Of a DNA stretch of 64,000 bases, positions 8,349 through 16,864 are shown one piece after another (the stretch's first letter is position 1; every line of letters begins with the position of its first letter). The notes below the pieces were generated by a model. The model saw only the letters and a list, made by a program, of their open reading frames with translations. It was not told the DNA's origin and did no database searches. This DNA comes from Cytophagales bacterium (lineage in GTDB: Bacteria; Bacteroidota; Bacteroidia; Cytophagales; Thermoflexibacteraceae), in contig REAZ01000008.1 of NCBI GenBank assembly GCA_004294445.1, positions 62,001 through 126,000 on the forward strand. Reading direction: 5' to 3'. Position numbers and translations under genes: made by a program.

Positions 8349-8894
8349 ATGACCTCGCTACTCCGTTTTTTTGTAAAATTAATAGATAATCTCAATGAGC
8401 AGATAGGGCGAGCTACTACTTGGCTCACTACTATATTGGTCTTGGTATTTTGCTATGATGTGCTGATGCGTTATGTTTTTGATGCGTCAAGCGTAGCTAT
8501 GTTCGAGCTGGAATGGCACTTGTTTTCTATCATTTTTCTGATGGGGGCGGGCTACACCCTCAAGCACGATAGGCACGTAAGGGTAGATGTGTTTTATGCC
8601 AAATTTTCGCCAAGCGGCAAGGCGTGGGTAAATCTGCTCGGTGTCGTATTTTTCCTGATTCCTTTTTGTATCATCATTTTCAAAGGGGCAATCCCTTACA
8701 TAGCACTTTCCCTGCGGATAGACGAAGGATCCTCGGATGCGGGAGGGCTGCCGCACCGCTACATCATCAAAACATTTATGTTTCTCGGCTTTTTCTTCCT
8801 CATGCTACAGGGCTTTGCGGTGTTCTGCAAGTCTTTGTTAGTGATTTTGGGCGATAAAGTCAAAGGCTCTTCCCATCATTTGCCTAATGAATAA
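8349..8894 (+). CDS. TRAP transporter small permease (DctQ family)
   Basis: A 181-residue inner-membrane protein with four hydrophobic segments at about 22-42, 52-72, 92-115 and 138-165, the DctQ topology. The segment FCYDVLMRYVF and the acidic E-x-x-W-H pattern after it are family-typical. DctQ works with the large permease DctM and a periplasmic binding protein DctP to import organic acids using the sodium gradient. Neither partner is in this window, which is unusual. The 3' end overlaps the convergent acyltransferase gene by 19 bp. Confidence 0.88.
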   Translation: MTSLLRFFVKLIDNLNEQIGRATTWLTTILVLVFCYDVLMRYVFDASSVAMFELEWHLFSIIFLMGAGYTLKHDRHVRVDVFYAKFSPSGKAWVNLLGVVFFLIPFCIIIFKGAIPYIALSLRIDEGSSDAGGLPHRYIIKTFMFLGFFFLMLQGFAVFCKSLLVILGDKVKGSSHHLPNE

Positions 8895-9721
8895 GTTTGG
8901 GCTTTGAGGAAATCTGCCAAACCTTCCAACGTTCCGAACTCATTTTGTTTTTCTACTGAAATAGGCTCTCCAATGCGTATTGGAATTGTTTTTCCTTCTT
9001 TTTGCATAAACTCTAACGGAATTCGGAGTGTGCGAAGATAGGGATGAATTTTGCCAAAAAGATGAAACAGATAGCTGTTTTGCCCTTGAAAAAATACGGG
9101 TACTACAGGTACTTTCGATTTGCGAATGATTTTCATAGCGGCGGGTTGCCAATTGCGGTCTTGAACAAGTTGGGCTGACTTTCCGCCTCTTACCAGTAAT
9201 TTGCTTTGGTAAGTAGAAACCTCGCCTGCGGGGAATATACCTACGGGATGCCCATTTCTTAGCTGCTGCAGCGTGAGTTTTGTTCCCGCCAAACTGTTGG
9301 TACTTTGCTGTTTAGACTCGTTAGGGTCAACGGGGATAAAAACGTCTGCAATAGGCGGCATTCTTTTGAGCCAAGCATTAGCCATTACTTTGAAGTCGGG
9401 GCGAATTTTTCCAATGGTAATTAGTAATAAAATACCGTCCAAAAAACCAAATGGGTGATTGGAAACGGTGATAAATGCGCCTTCTTTGGGGATATTTTGC
9501 CAATCTTGCTCAGGGACAGGGAAATGCACTTTCAAGTTTTTCATGGCAGTCTCTAAAAAAGACAAGCCTTCTGGCTCTGTGGGAATAGCAGAATAAAATT
9601 TATTAATGGCAGTCGCTCCTAATATATTCATCAAAAAATCTGCTGCCCAAGCAAGGCGATATTTTCGCAGGTTAGCACTTTGGATTACTTCTTCTTTGCT
9701 AATTAAGTCCTTTAATATCAA
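8876..9721 (-). CDS. PlsC-like lysophospholipid/glycerolipid acyltransferase
   Basis: A 281-residue LPLAT-superfamily enzyme. The catalytic motif, canonically H-x4-D, appears as NHPFGFLDG near residue 88. FIPVDPNES and the PVGIFPAGEVS motif give the acceptor-binding blocks. The form resembles hemolysin-type acyltransferases, some of which make ornithine or glycine lipids in Bacteroidota, so the acceptor may be an aminolipid rather than lysophosphatidate. It lies 36 bp downstream of, and on the same strand as, a TetR gene, so the two may be co-transcribed. Confidence 0.8.
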   Translation of the reverse strand: MILKDLISKEEVIQSANLRKYRLAWAADFLMNILGATAINKFYSAIPTEPEGLSFLETAMKNLKVHFPVPEQDWQNIPKEGAFITVSNHPFGFLDGILLLITIGKIRPDFKVMANAWLKRMPPIADVFIPVDPNESKQQSTNSLAGTKLTLQQLRNGHPVGIFPAGEVSTYQSKLLVRGGKSAQLVQDRNWQPAAMKIIRKSKVPVVPVFFQGQNSYLFHLFGKIHPYLRTLRIPLEFMQKEGKTIPIRIGEPISVEKQNEFGTLEGLADFLKAQTYSLGK

Positions 9722-9757
9722 TGTAGTATAAAAAAATAGAAATTTAAAAAACGCTTG

Positions 9758-10396
9758 TTATGCCTTTAGCGACCTTTCCAATAACAAAAAATAATCGTCT
9801 AAAAGGTCTGTATCTTTGATTTTATAGAAGTAGCTAATGATTCTCATTTTTCGCTGCACTACCTGCAGCAGCCCTGTGATTTGGCTCCAAAGCACGAAAG
9901 CAACCTCTACAGGGTTCACTGCCTTCGTAATGCTACCGTCCTCTATTCCTTTTTTGAGGGCATTCACCAATACGCTAATGACGGCGTTACCCCCTTCCAA
10001 TGACTCAACCGCATGAGGCGACCCCATGTTGCGGCTATCAAATTGGTCATTTTGGTAGTAGAGAATAGCATTAAAGTACCCAATATGCTCCTTGGAAAAA
10101 GCAATATAAGCACGAGAAATCGCCTTTACACTTTCTAAGCCATTTTCCGAAGCCAGCACCGCTTCTTTGAGCCTACGCTTGAGGGCAATGAACCCCCTAA
10201 TCACGATGGCTTTATAGAGTTCTTCCTTGCTTTTGAAGTACAAGTACAAAGTTCCCTTGCTCAGTTCTGCCTCACTTGCTACCTGATCCATAGAGGCGTT
10301 CTCTATGCCTTCTTTGAAAAATATACGTTCGGCTGCGTCAATGATTACGTTACGTCGCTGAATTTTTTCTCGTTCTTTGCGTTCAATCACTCCCAT
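9758..10396 (-). CDS. TetR/AcrR family transcriptional regulator
   Basis: 212 residues. The N-terminal DNA-binding domain (~15-60) has the family pattern IIDAAERIFFKEGIENASM, then QVASEAELSKGTLYLYFKSKEEL. The C-terminal helical domain, which binds the inducer, is not assignable to a ligand. Because the acyltransferase follows closely, a fatty-acid or membrane-stress signal is plausible but unproven. No clear palindromic operator was seen directly upstream. Confidence 0.93.
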   Translation of the reverse strand: MGVIERKEREKIQRRNVIIDAAERIFFKEGIENASMDQVASEAELSKGTLYLYFKSKEELYKAIVIRGFIALKRRLKEAVLASENGLESVKAISRAYIAFSKEHIGYFNAILYYQNDQFDSRNMGSPHAVESLEGGNAVISVLVNALKKGIEDGSITKAVNPVEVAFVLWSQITGLLQVVQRKMRIISYFYKIKDTDLLDDYFLLLERSLKA

Positions 10397-10598
10397 TAAA
10401 ACCTATTTATTTTCTACGGACAAAATTCCACATTTTTTTCATTAAAAAAAATGCTTTGTGCATATAAAAATAGAGATTGATGAAAATATTACTTTTGCGA
10501 CTTTGCTTTGCCCACTCTTTCCCAAAAAACAAGCAAGCTGCGCGGGTTTGGTAAAGCTATTTTTTTATATTTGTAACTCATTTTAGATTCTAATTCGC

Positions 10599-10856
10599 AT
10601 GATTTTCAAAATACAAAACTTAGGGGCAGTCAAAGAAGCAGAAATAGACCTTAGCAAAGACCTCATTTTGCTCTGTGGGCATAATAATACTGGGAAAACG
10701 TATGTGGCGTATGCGGTGTAGGGGTTAGTAAAATTTGACTTTTTTGGAGTCTTTTTCAATAAGCTACATATTGATAATATTTATAATGAAAAGGTGAAAA
10801 ATATGAAAGACACCCTATTTTTAAATATCAATTTTCCGATAAACCTTGTAATGTGA
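10599..10856 (+). pseudogene. Remnant of an AAA-family ATPase gene (nonsense-interrupted)
   Basis: The start codon at 10599 opens MIFKIQNLGAVKEAEIDL, then a Walker A motif GHNNTGKT (codons 27-34), the N-terminus of AAA/SMC-like ATPases found in defence and DNA-repair systems. A TAG at 10719-10721 stops it after 40 codons. The same frame then continues with GLVKFDFFGVF-like sequence to a TGA at 10854, so one nonsense mutation plus loss of the rest of the gene explains it. Intact relatives are several hundred residues long. A TATATTTG box sits at 10566-10573. The rest of the 560-bp gap shows nothing else. Confidence 0.7.
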
Positions 10857-10921
10857 AAACCTCCTACTCTTTGGAGATATTTTTACGTTAAAAAAAATCA
10901 AGCTATCTAATCATTTTTCGC

Positions 10922-10929
10922 TATCTTTG
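10922..10929 (+). promoter_or_regulatory. Candidate -7 promoter element for the 10955 gene
   Basis: TATCTTTG matches TAnnTTTG, 25 bp before the start codon. No clear -33 box was seen. Confidence 0.4.
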
Positions 10930-10954
10930 AGGATAAAACCAAACCATAAGCAAG

Positions 10955-11587
10955 ATGAAAAAAGTAACTTTTAAAGAACTAACGCTTACTAAAATTGAAA
11001 AAACATTTGGTTTAAGCCAAGTTTGGAAATCTTCTATTTTAGAGGAATGGGAAAATATGTCTGCTGAAATTACAGAATCAGAAAAAGACTTTTTAGAAGT
11101 ATTAAGAGATAGAATACAAAAAGGTGGAAAAGCATGGAACGAAACCGAGTTAGAAAATAAGTTTATTAGCCCTCTTATCACTTTTTCAAAAATTGATACA
11201 GATGAATTTGGCTATTTTTTAGAAAGACCGCTCCAAGCAAGCATAGGCGAATACGAACTTACGGGCATAGTAGATGGTATGATTGCCACAGGTATCAGAG
11301 AGCCTGATATTCCTTTCTTTTGCCTTCACGAGTACAAGCGAAGTGTGGATAACGAAGGCAACCCCGATGCACAGGCACTGGCGGCGATGCTTGTTGCCAG
11401 AGAGCAAAACGGAAATAATAAGCCTATCTATGGGCTTTACATTGTCGGGCTTATTTGGAACTTTATAGTGTTAAATGAGAATGAATACTGTATTAGCAAA
11501 GATTATAATTCTTCGCAAGAAGAAATATACGACATCTTCCGAATGATGAAAACCCTGAAAATTATTATTCAGACCAAACTTCTGTAA
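10955..11587 (+). CDS. Hypothetical protein with PD-(D/E)XK nuclease-like core
   Basis: 210 residues. After a helical N-terminus, the middle reads ELTGIVDGMIA and, about 20 residues later, FFCLHEYKRS: an Asp on one strand and E-x-K on the next, followed by a helix with AQALAAMLVAREQNG. This order fits a PD-(D/E)XK nuclease fold. Similar proteins recur in Bacteroidota genomes without assigned function. Its last few residues may be altered, because a different frame overlapping its 3' end carries protein-like sequence (see 11509-11685). Located in a patch of gene debris, it may be a mobile or defence leftover. Confidence 0.55.
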   Translation: MKKVTFKELTLTKIEKTFGLSQVWKSSILEEWENMSAEITESEKDFLEVLRDRIQKGGKAWNETELENKFISPLITFSKIDTDEFGYFLERPLQASIGEYELTGIVDGMIATGIREPDIPFFCLHEYKRSVDNEGNPDAQALAAMLVAREQNGNNKPIYGLYIVGLIWNFIVLNENEYCISKDYNSSQEEIYDIFRMMKTLKIIIQTKLL

Positions 11588-11685
11588 AGCTAATCCATGA
11601 AAGAGAAAATTCAACTTGGTTTGAAAAAACCAATAAGCCTGCCACTGTAGAAACCAAATCAGTCTATGACTACAGGGTTAAATAA
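11509..11685 (+). pseudogene. C-terminal fragment of an unidentified protein
   Basis: In a frame different from the 10955 gene, codons ending at the TAA 11683-11685 read NPENYYSDQTSVKLIHEREN and continue with WFEKTNKPATVETKSVYDYRVK. There is no start codon in the protein-like part. The residue mix looks like real coding sequence, so this may be the tail of a gene whose 5' part was lost when it joined the 10955 gene. It could also be chance. Confidence 0.3.
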
Positions 11686-11725
11686 ACCATAAAACAATCA
11701 GCAGTCCAACAACCAACAATAAACA

Positions 11726-13363
11726 ATGAACAACATAGATTTAGAATTTAATAAGAACGAAGACGGCATTAAGCAACTCATTTTCAGGCTCAAAAGCAAA
11801 TACGAAAAAGTAAAACTCGGCGGCGGAGAAAAGCGCATAGAGGCACAGCACAAGCAAGGCAAGATGACTGCCAGAGAACGTATTGAAAACCTGATAGATA
11901 AAGACAAACCTTCTATCGAAGTAGGGGCTTTTGCTGCTGATGGAATGTACGTAGAGGTAGGCGGTTGCCCTTCGGCGGGAGTAGTCGTAGTGATTGGCTA
12001 TATCTGTGGTCGTCAGGCGATTATCGTAGCCAATGATGCGACAGTAAAAGCGGGGGCATGGTTTCCGATGACTGCCAAAAAGAACCTAAGAGCGCAGGAA
12101 ATCAGTATGGAAAACCGCTTACCTATTGTGTATTTGGTGGATAGCGCAGGCGTATTTTTGCCACTACAAAATGAAGTTTTCCCCGATAAAGAGCATTTCG
12201 GGCGTATTTTTAGGAATAATGCGATGATGTCCTCGCAAGGAATCGTGCAGGTTTCGGCAATCATGGGCAGTTGCGTGGCGGGTGGTGCGTACTTACCTAT
12301 CATGTCAGACGAGGCAATGATAGTAGAAGGCACAGGAAGTGTATTTTTGGCGGGTTCGTACTTGGTGAAGTCTGCGATAGGCGAAACGATTGACAATGAA
12401 ACACTTGGTGGAGCGACTACACACTGCGAAATTTCTGGAGTTACGGATTATAAAATGCCTGATGATGCGACTTGCTTGCAGACTATCCGCAATATTTTTG
12501 ATAAAATGGGCGAAGATAGAAAAGCGGGATTTAGCAGAATAGCACCTTTGTCGCCTAAATTAGATGAAAAAGAAATATACGGACTTCTACCCGCTGATAG
12601 AGCAAAGCCCTACGATATGTTAGAAATCATTTTGCGAATGGTCGATAACTCTGATTTTCAGCAGTATAAAGAAAAATATGGGCAAACTTTGATTTGTGGT
12701 TTAGCTCGGATAGACGGCTGGGCAGTGGGAATAGTAGCTAACCAAAGAAAAGTGGTAAAATCCAAAAAAGGTGAAATTCAAATGGGTGGTGTCATCTATT
12801 CAGATTCGGCAGATAAGGCTACTCGCTTTATTATGAACTGCAACCAAAAACGTATCCCCTTGATTTTCTTGCAAGACGTTTCGGGCTTTATGGTGGGCAG
12901 CAGGTCAGAGCATGGCGGCATCATCAAAGACGGTGCAAAAATGGTGAATGCGATGGCTAATTCTGTTGTTCCTAAGTTTACTTTTATCATTGGAAACTCT
13001 TATGGTGCAGGCAATTACGCTATGTGCGGCAAGGCTTACGACCCTCGTCTGATTTACTCTTGGGTAACGGGACAAATGGCGGTCATGAGCGGAGCAGCAG
13101 CAGCAAAAACATTACTGCAAATCAAAGTTGCCTCTCTGGAAGCAAAAGGGCAGAAAATTACAGAAGAAGAACAAGCAAACCTACTCAACGAAATCACGGA
13201 AAAGTACAATGAGGAACTTTCACCCTACTATGCGGCGGCTCGCCTTTGGACTGATGGCGTGATAGACCCTTTGGAAACCCGAAAAGTAATTTCTATGGGC
13301 ATCGAAGCGGCAAATCATGAACCTATCCGCAAAAGATACAATGTGGGCGTGATACAAACATAG
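11726..13363 (+). CDS. Acyl-CoA carboxylase carboxyltransferase (beta) subunit, methylcrotonyl-CoA type
   Basis: A 545-residue carboxyltransferase that moves CO2 from carboxybiotin to an acyl-CoA. The N-half has GGGEKRIEAQHKQGKMTARERI and the acyl-CoA site ending in SCVAGGAYLPIMSDEAMIV. The stretch LVDSAGVFLPLQNEVFPD-KEHFG with GGATTHCEISGVTDY is characteristic of methylcrotonyl-CoA carboxylase beta in leucine breakdown. The C-half has FLQDVSGFMVG and NSYGAGNYAMCG. Propionyl-CoA carboxylase beta is the alternative. The biotin-carboxylase partner is not in the window. It is followed by a bidirectional terminator. Confidence 0.88.
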   Translation: MNNIDLEFNKNEDGIKQLIFRLKSKYEKVKLGGGEKRIEAQHKQGKMTARERIENLIDKDKPSIEVGAFAADGMYVEVGGCPSAGVVVVIGYICGRQAIIVANDATVKAGAWFPMTAKKNLRAQEISMENRLPIVYLVDSAGVFLPLQNEVFPDKEHFGRIFRNNAMMSSQGIVQVSAIMGSCVAGGAYLPIMSDEAMIVEGTGSVFLAGSYLVKSAIGETIDNETLGGATTHCEISGVTDYKMPDDATCLQTIRNIFDKMGEDRKAGFSRIAPLSPKLDEKEIYGLLPADRAKPYDMLEIILRMVDNSDFQQYKEKYGQTLICGLARIDGWAVGIVANQRKVVKSKKGEIQMGGVIYSDSADKATRFIMNCNQKRIPLIFLQDVSGFMVGSRSEHGGIIKDGAKMVNAMANSVVPKFTFIIGNSYGAGNYAMCGKAYDPRLIYSWVTGQMAVMSGAAAAKTLLQIKVASLEAKGQKITEEEQANLLNEITEKYNEELSPYYAAARLWTDGVIDPLETRKVISMGIEAANHEPIRKRYNVGVIQT

Positions 13364-13395
13364 AATTTAAGGTTTATCTAATGTGCATTTTTTGT

Positions 13396-13431
13396 AAAAA
13401 AGATGACTTCTTGGAAAGGAGTCATCTTTTT
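13396..13431. terminator. Bidirectional terminator
   Basis: A-run plus AGATGACT pairs with AGTCATCT followed by a T-run, between the convergent carboxyltransferase and TlpA-like genes. Confidence 0.85.
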
Positions 13432-13445
13432 CTTAACTAATATAG

Positions 13446-14687
13446 CTACTGTTTTGGTGCTTCTTCAGCCAATAATTTATCAATAAATGTATTGAACTCT
13501 TCTACAAATTTTTCATAATAAATGCCCGTACCTGGTCCGTTGAAACCTGTATGGATTTTGCGTACCCTGCCCGCCTTGTCTATAAAAATAGTGGTTGGGA
13601 AAGCCAAAACACTATTTAACATAGGCAGTGTAGCGGCGGCGGCGGCTTTGTTGTAAGTGCCAGCAATAAGCAGGTCATAGTCGATGTCGAAGCGCGATTT
13701 CATTTTATCTAAGCGTTTCTTTGCTTCGGCAAATTCGGGGTTTCGCTCGTAAGCCAGCCCAATAATAGCTATTGGTTTATCTGCATTTGTCTTGTAATAC
13801 TTTGATAAGAAGGCAGTTTCGTCCATGCAGTTCGGACACCAAGACCCAAGCATCTGTACTATCACGACTTTGCCCTTGTATTTGTCATCACTTAGGCGAA
13901 CGGGGTCGCCGTTAAGATTTGGGAAAGCAAAACTGATGCGGTCATAGCCTTCTTTGAGAAAAGTAAGCGAATCGGGGTTTGGGAGTGCTGCCTGCGGATT
14001 TTTTCTTGCCGTCCATTTTACGTTGTAGGAATTGCCTGACCAAAATGTTCCTGCCAAAGTAGTATCTTCTTCTATTGTCGCTTTGAAAAGGAAAGCATGC
14101 TCTCCATCAAAACAAGACAAATTCAGGTTGTTTCCGTCCACATTTCCCGCCAAAAATCTGTAGTCGCCAGTAGTAGTAAGAAACGTACCAGTCAGATTGT
14201 TTCCATCTTGGTTGAATATGCCTACGGCTTTGGAAGAATCTCCATTTTCTTCTATAAAATTTACTTCCCATTTGTCAGACAGATTAGCTATAGGAGTAGA
14301 TAGTTCGCCTCCAAAACGGTGAGTTTTCCCTAATACAGCCACTAAGGGAAGTCGGTACTCTCTATCAGGGAATCTTTTTATATATACTCCTTCTAATTTT
14401 GACCCCGTAGTAGTCCCTACGATTTCACAATCGAAAAACGGCATATATATTTTTACAGAATCACCAAAGTATTTTATTTCATTAACGGCTAATCGTTCTT
14501 TTCCATTAATGAGGTAAATTACTTGCGAATCTCCTTTGCTATCCACCTCAAAATTAAAAGGTAGTTGCTGATTTTGCATGGTTATTTCTGCTCGCCAACT
14601 TCCTTGGGAAAGCGGAGAAGATTGCCTAATGCTATCACAACCGCATAGCATCAAAATAATAATGATAAAAAACAGATAATTAGACAT
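13446..14687 (-). CDS. TlpA-like thioredoxin-fold lipoprotein
   Basis: 413 residues with a lipoprotein signal peptide (hydrophobic ~4-15, lipobox MLCGC, Cys ~17). The N-terminal ~240 residues are beta-rich and resemble the DUF4369-type region found before thioredoxin domains in Bacteroidota. Residues ~265-405 are an AhpC/TSA/TlpA domain with the redox pair in GSWCPNCMDE. It probably reduces disulphides in the periplasm, for example in cytochrome maturation or oxidative defence. The unusually long N-terminal region may bind a partner or membrane. It stands alone. Confidence 0.85.
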   Translation of the reverse strand: MSNYLFFIIIILMLCGCDSIRQSSPLSQGSWRAEITMQNQQLPFNFEVDSKGDSQVIYLINGKERLAVNEIKYFGDSVKIYMPFFDCEIVGTTTGSKLEGVYIKRFPDREYRLPLVAVLGKTHRFGGELSTPIANLSDKWEVNFIEENGDSSKAVGIFNQDGNNLTGTFLTTTGDYRFLAGNVDGNNLNLSCFDGEHAFLFKATIEEDTTLAGTFWSGNSYNVKWTARKNPQAALPNPDSLTFLKEGYDRISFAFPNLNGDPVRLSDDKYKGKVVIVQMLGSWCPNCMDETAFLSKYYKTNADKPIAIIGLAYERNPEFAEAKKRLDKMKSRFDIDYDLLIAGTYNKAAAAATLPMLNSVLAFPTTIFIDKAGRVRKIHTGFNGPGTGIYYEKFVEEFNTFIDKLLAEEAPKQ

Positions 14688-14717
14688 AGATTTTTTTGTT
14701 TTGAAAAATAATACAAG

Positions 14718-14888
14718 TCAATTTTTTTTCTTGAAACCATACGGGCAGTGCCGACAGCCGTTCTGGCAGCAGTAGCCTCGTTTTTGGTGGTAGTGTGCGG
14801 TAAAAACCCAAAATTCATTCTCTACATAATAATCAATTCCCTCCACCAAAGGTTCTATCAAAAGTTTTTTATGAGGGGGCTTTTTCAT
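14718..14888 (-). CDS. Small Cys-rich protein, DUF5522-like
   Basis: A 56-residue ORF starting MKKPPHKKLLIEPLVEGIDY and ending with a four-cysteine motif, C-C-x3-C-x2-C (YCCQNGCRHCPYGF). The spacing resembles a metal-binding knuckle. I recognise the layout as the small DUF5522 family common in Bacteroidota, whose function is unknown. It fills the ~400-bp gap between the TlpA-like gene and the flippase gene. The overlapping plus-strand ORF has no family features. Confidence 0.75.
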   Translation of the reverse strand: MKKPPHKKLLIEPLVEGIDYYVENEFWVFTAHYHQKRGYCCQNGCRHCPYGFKKKN

Positions 14889-14990
14889 TATTTATGTTGG
14901 TTTAAATTATTTTCAACAATGCAAATGTGATTGTATGTTTTTAAATAATAACAAAGCTAACAATAAATTTTTATGGTTTTAAAATGAAAT

Positions 14991-15022
14991 TTTGCGAAGT
15001 CGCTGATTTATTGATAAATTTG
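14991..15022 (+). promoter_or_regulatory. Promoter of the flippase-like gene
   Basis: TTTG at 14991-14994 and TAAATTTG at 15015-15022, with a 20-bp spacer, match the Bacteroidota consensus. Predicted start of transcription is near 15029, giving a ~57-nt leader. Confidence 0.75.
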
Positions 15023-15085
15023 TGAGATTGTGAAAATGGTACATTTTTGAAAATAAAGTAATAAACTTTCGCTAAAAATTAAAGC

Positions 15086-16153
15086 ATGGAATTACATCAG
15101 TCAGAAGAAGAACAAAAACAAGTGATGCGTACACTTAATCCTACTAAGGTGATACTACCAATCATAATTGGCGTTGCTATTGCAGGATATTTTTTTTATA
15201 CCAGTGTGAATATAGATGAACTTGTTACCAATTTTTCGAAGGCAAGTGTGGCTTGGATTGGACTGGCTTTATTGGTGCTTTTGGTGCGTGATGTGGGTTA
15301 TATCTATCGTATTCGCTATGTAACTCAGCAGTCTTTAAGCTGGAAGTCAAGTACTTACACTATTTTCTTGTGGGAGTTTGCGTCTGCTGTTACGCCTTCT
15401 GCTGTGGGAGGGACTGCCATAGCAGTATTTATTTTGAATCGGGAGGGCATTAAGTTTGGCAAAGCCTTAGCTTACGTAATGGTAACTGCACTTTTGGACA
15501 ATTCATTTTTTTTGATTGCGGCACCGCTTGCTATTTTTTTTAGCGAAGGCACTGTTTTCCCTGATGAAAGTCAATTAGGAAATTTTGGATTTCTTTCCGC
15601 AGGGCTAAAAATAACTTTTGGCATCAGTTATTTTCTTGTTTTTATCTATAATGTTTTTTTTGCAGTTGGCTTATTGGCAAAGCCCGAAGCTTTTAAATGG
15701 TTTTTGGTCAAGGTAACATCTATTCCTTTTCTGAAACGCTGGCAAAAGCAAGCGGAAGAAAGTGGAGATGAGGTAATATTGGCTTCGGCAGAGCTAAGGG
15801 GAATTAGTGGCGGGTATTGGTGGAAAGCAAGTTTATCCACACTTTTTGTTTGGACAGCACGCTATTTCATGGTAAACTGCTTGTTAGAAGCGTTTACAGA
15901 TGTTTCTGTTTCAGGGCATTGGCTTATTTTTGCTCGTCATATACTGATGTGGATTATCATGCTCATCTCGCCTACGCCCGGGAGCAGTGGTACGGCAGAG
16001 ATTACATTCGAAATATTTTTCAAAGAGTTTATAGGCACATTTAGCGCAGCTGTAGCCTTGTTCTGGCGATTATTCACTTACTATCCTTATTTGTTCATAG
16101 GCGCAATCTTGCTGCCAAGATGGTTAGCAAAAACAGCAAATAATCGCAATTAA
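15086..16153 (+). CDS. Flippase-like integral membrane protein (lysylphosphatidylglycerol synthase TM family)
   Basis: 355 residues with about eight hydrophobic segments (first at ~22-40), no signal peptide and a basic C-terminus. The segment SAVTPSAVGGTAIAVFIL and the late SPTPGSSGTAEI motif are typical of the UPF0104/MprF-like flippase domain, which moves a lipid or lipid-linked molecule across the membrane. The synthase domain of true MprF is absent, so the substrate is unknown. It has its own promoter and is followed by the SiaB-SiaC pair, which has a separate promoter. Confidence 0.85.
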   Translation: MELHQSEEEQKQVMRTLNPTKVILPIIIGVAIAGYFFYTSVNIDELVTNFSKASVAWIGLALLVLLVRDVGYIYRIRYVTQQSLSWKSSTYTIFLWEFASAVTPSAVGGTAIAVFILNREGIKFGKALAYVMVTALLDNSFFLIAAPLAIFFSEGTVFPDESQLGNFGFLSAGLKITFGISYFLVFIYNVFFAVGLLAKPEAFKWFLVKVTSIPFLKRWQKQAEESGDEVILASAELRGISGGYWWKASLSTLFVWTARYFMVNCLLEAFTDVSVSGHWLIFARHILMWIIMLISPTPGSSGTAEITFEIFFKEFIGTFSAAVALFWRLFTYYPYLFIGAILLPRWLAKTANNRN

Positions 16154-16183
16154 GTGCATTAAATAAAAAAATTGAAAAATCTA

Positions 16184-16216
16184 TTTGGCAATTTCATAAC
16201 TATTTCGTTACTTTTG
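16184..16216 (+). promoter_or_regulatory. Promoter of the siaB-siaC pair
   Basis: TTTG at 16184-16187 and TACTTTTG at 16209-16216 with a 21-bp spacer. The predicted leader is ~75 nt. Confidence 0.75.
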
Positions 16217-16297
16217 GAGCAATTATATACAAGATTTTATGTTTCTTGGTTTACCCAATGTGCAACTATCACACTATCAATGCGATGAGGGCTTCTT

Positions 16298-16864
16298 ATG
16301 GAAGAAAAATTTAGTAATTATGGCTTTTATGCTGGCTTTAGAGAAAATAAGTTATCGTTGGCTTTTCAAGGAATGATATCCCAAGATTTGCTATCTCTTA
16401 TTGGCTTAAGCCTACGCAGGAAAAACGACAATGAAATGGTTGCCAAACGATTATTCGGTTTGGTAATAGAACTTGCTCAAAATATCTACCATTATTCCAC
16501 CGAAAAAGCATATTCGGAAAAAGACAAGAAAGAAGTTGGAGTAGGTATTATAGCAATCGGTGAAACTGACGAGCATTACATAGTATGCTCTGGGAATCGC
16601 ATGGATAGTAGGAAAATTATTCCTATTACTGAGCGTTGCGACTATATCAACAATTTAGATGATGATGGACTTAGACTATACTATAAAGAGCAACGCCGCA
16701 ATCCAAGCATTGCGGATAGCAAAGGTGCTGGGCTGGGTCTGATAGACATGGTACGTAGGTCTGGAAATAAGCTAACTTACGTGATTAATGATAGTGGGGA
16801 GCAGTTTGCTTTTCTCACGCTTGCAGTACGGATTAACAAAAACTTTGGAACACTAGAAAACTAA
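16298..16864 (+). CDS. SiaB family protein kinase (DUF6272)
   Basis: 188 residues, cytoplasmic. In Pseudomonas SiaB phosphorylates SiaC, and the phosphatase SiaA reverses it, setting the activity of the diguanylate cyclase SiaD and aggregation. Here the family pattern is clear: N-terminal FSNYGFYAGF, the helix VIELAQNIYHYSTE with the N-box-like ELxxNxxxY core of GHKL kinases, and SKGAGLGLIDMVRRSG as the ATP-lid glycine motif. Its stop codon overlaps the start of the next gene by one base (TAATG), indicating translational coupling. No SiaA or SiaD lies next to it. Confidence 0.9.
   Translation: MEEKFSNYGFYAGFRENKLSLAFQGMISQDLLSLIGLSLRRKNDNEMVAKRLFGLVIELAQNIYHYSTEKAYSEKDKKEVGVGIIAIGETDEHYIVCSGNRMDSRKIIPITERCDYINNLDDDGLRLYYKEQRRNPSIADSKGAGLGLIDMVRRSGNKLTYVINDSGEQFAFLTLAVRINKNFGTLEN

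Noticed and set aside
10719-10721. TAG readthrough (e.g. pyrrolysine) in the ATPase remnant
   Set aside because: No pylT/pylS evidence, and most of the expected protein is missing downstream.
14748-14930. Plus-strand 60-codon ORF in the gap before the flippase gene
   Set aside because: The opposite strand encodes the compact Cys-rich DUF5522-like protein, and the plus-strand peptide has no family features.
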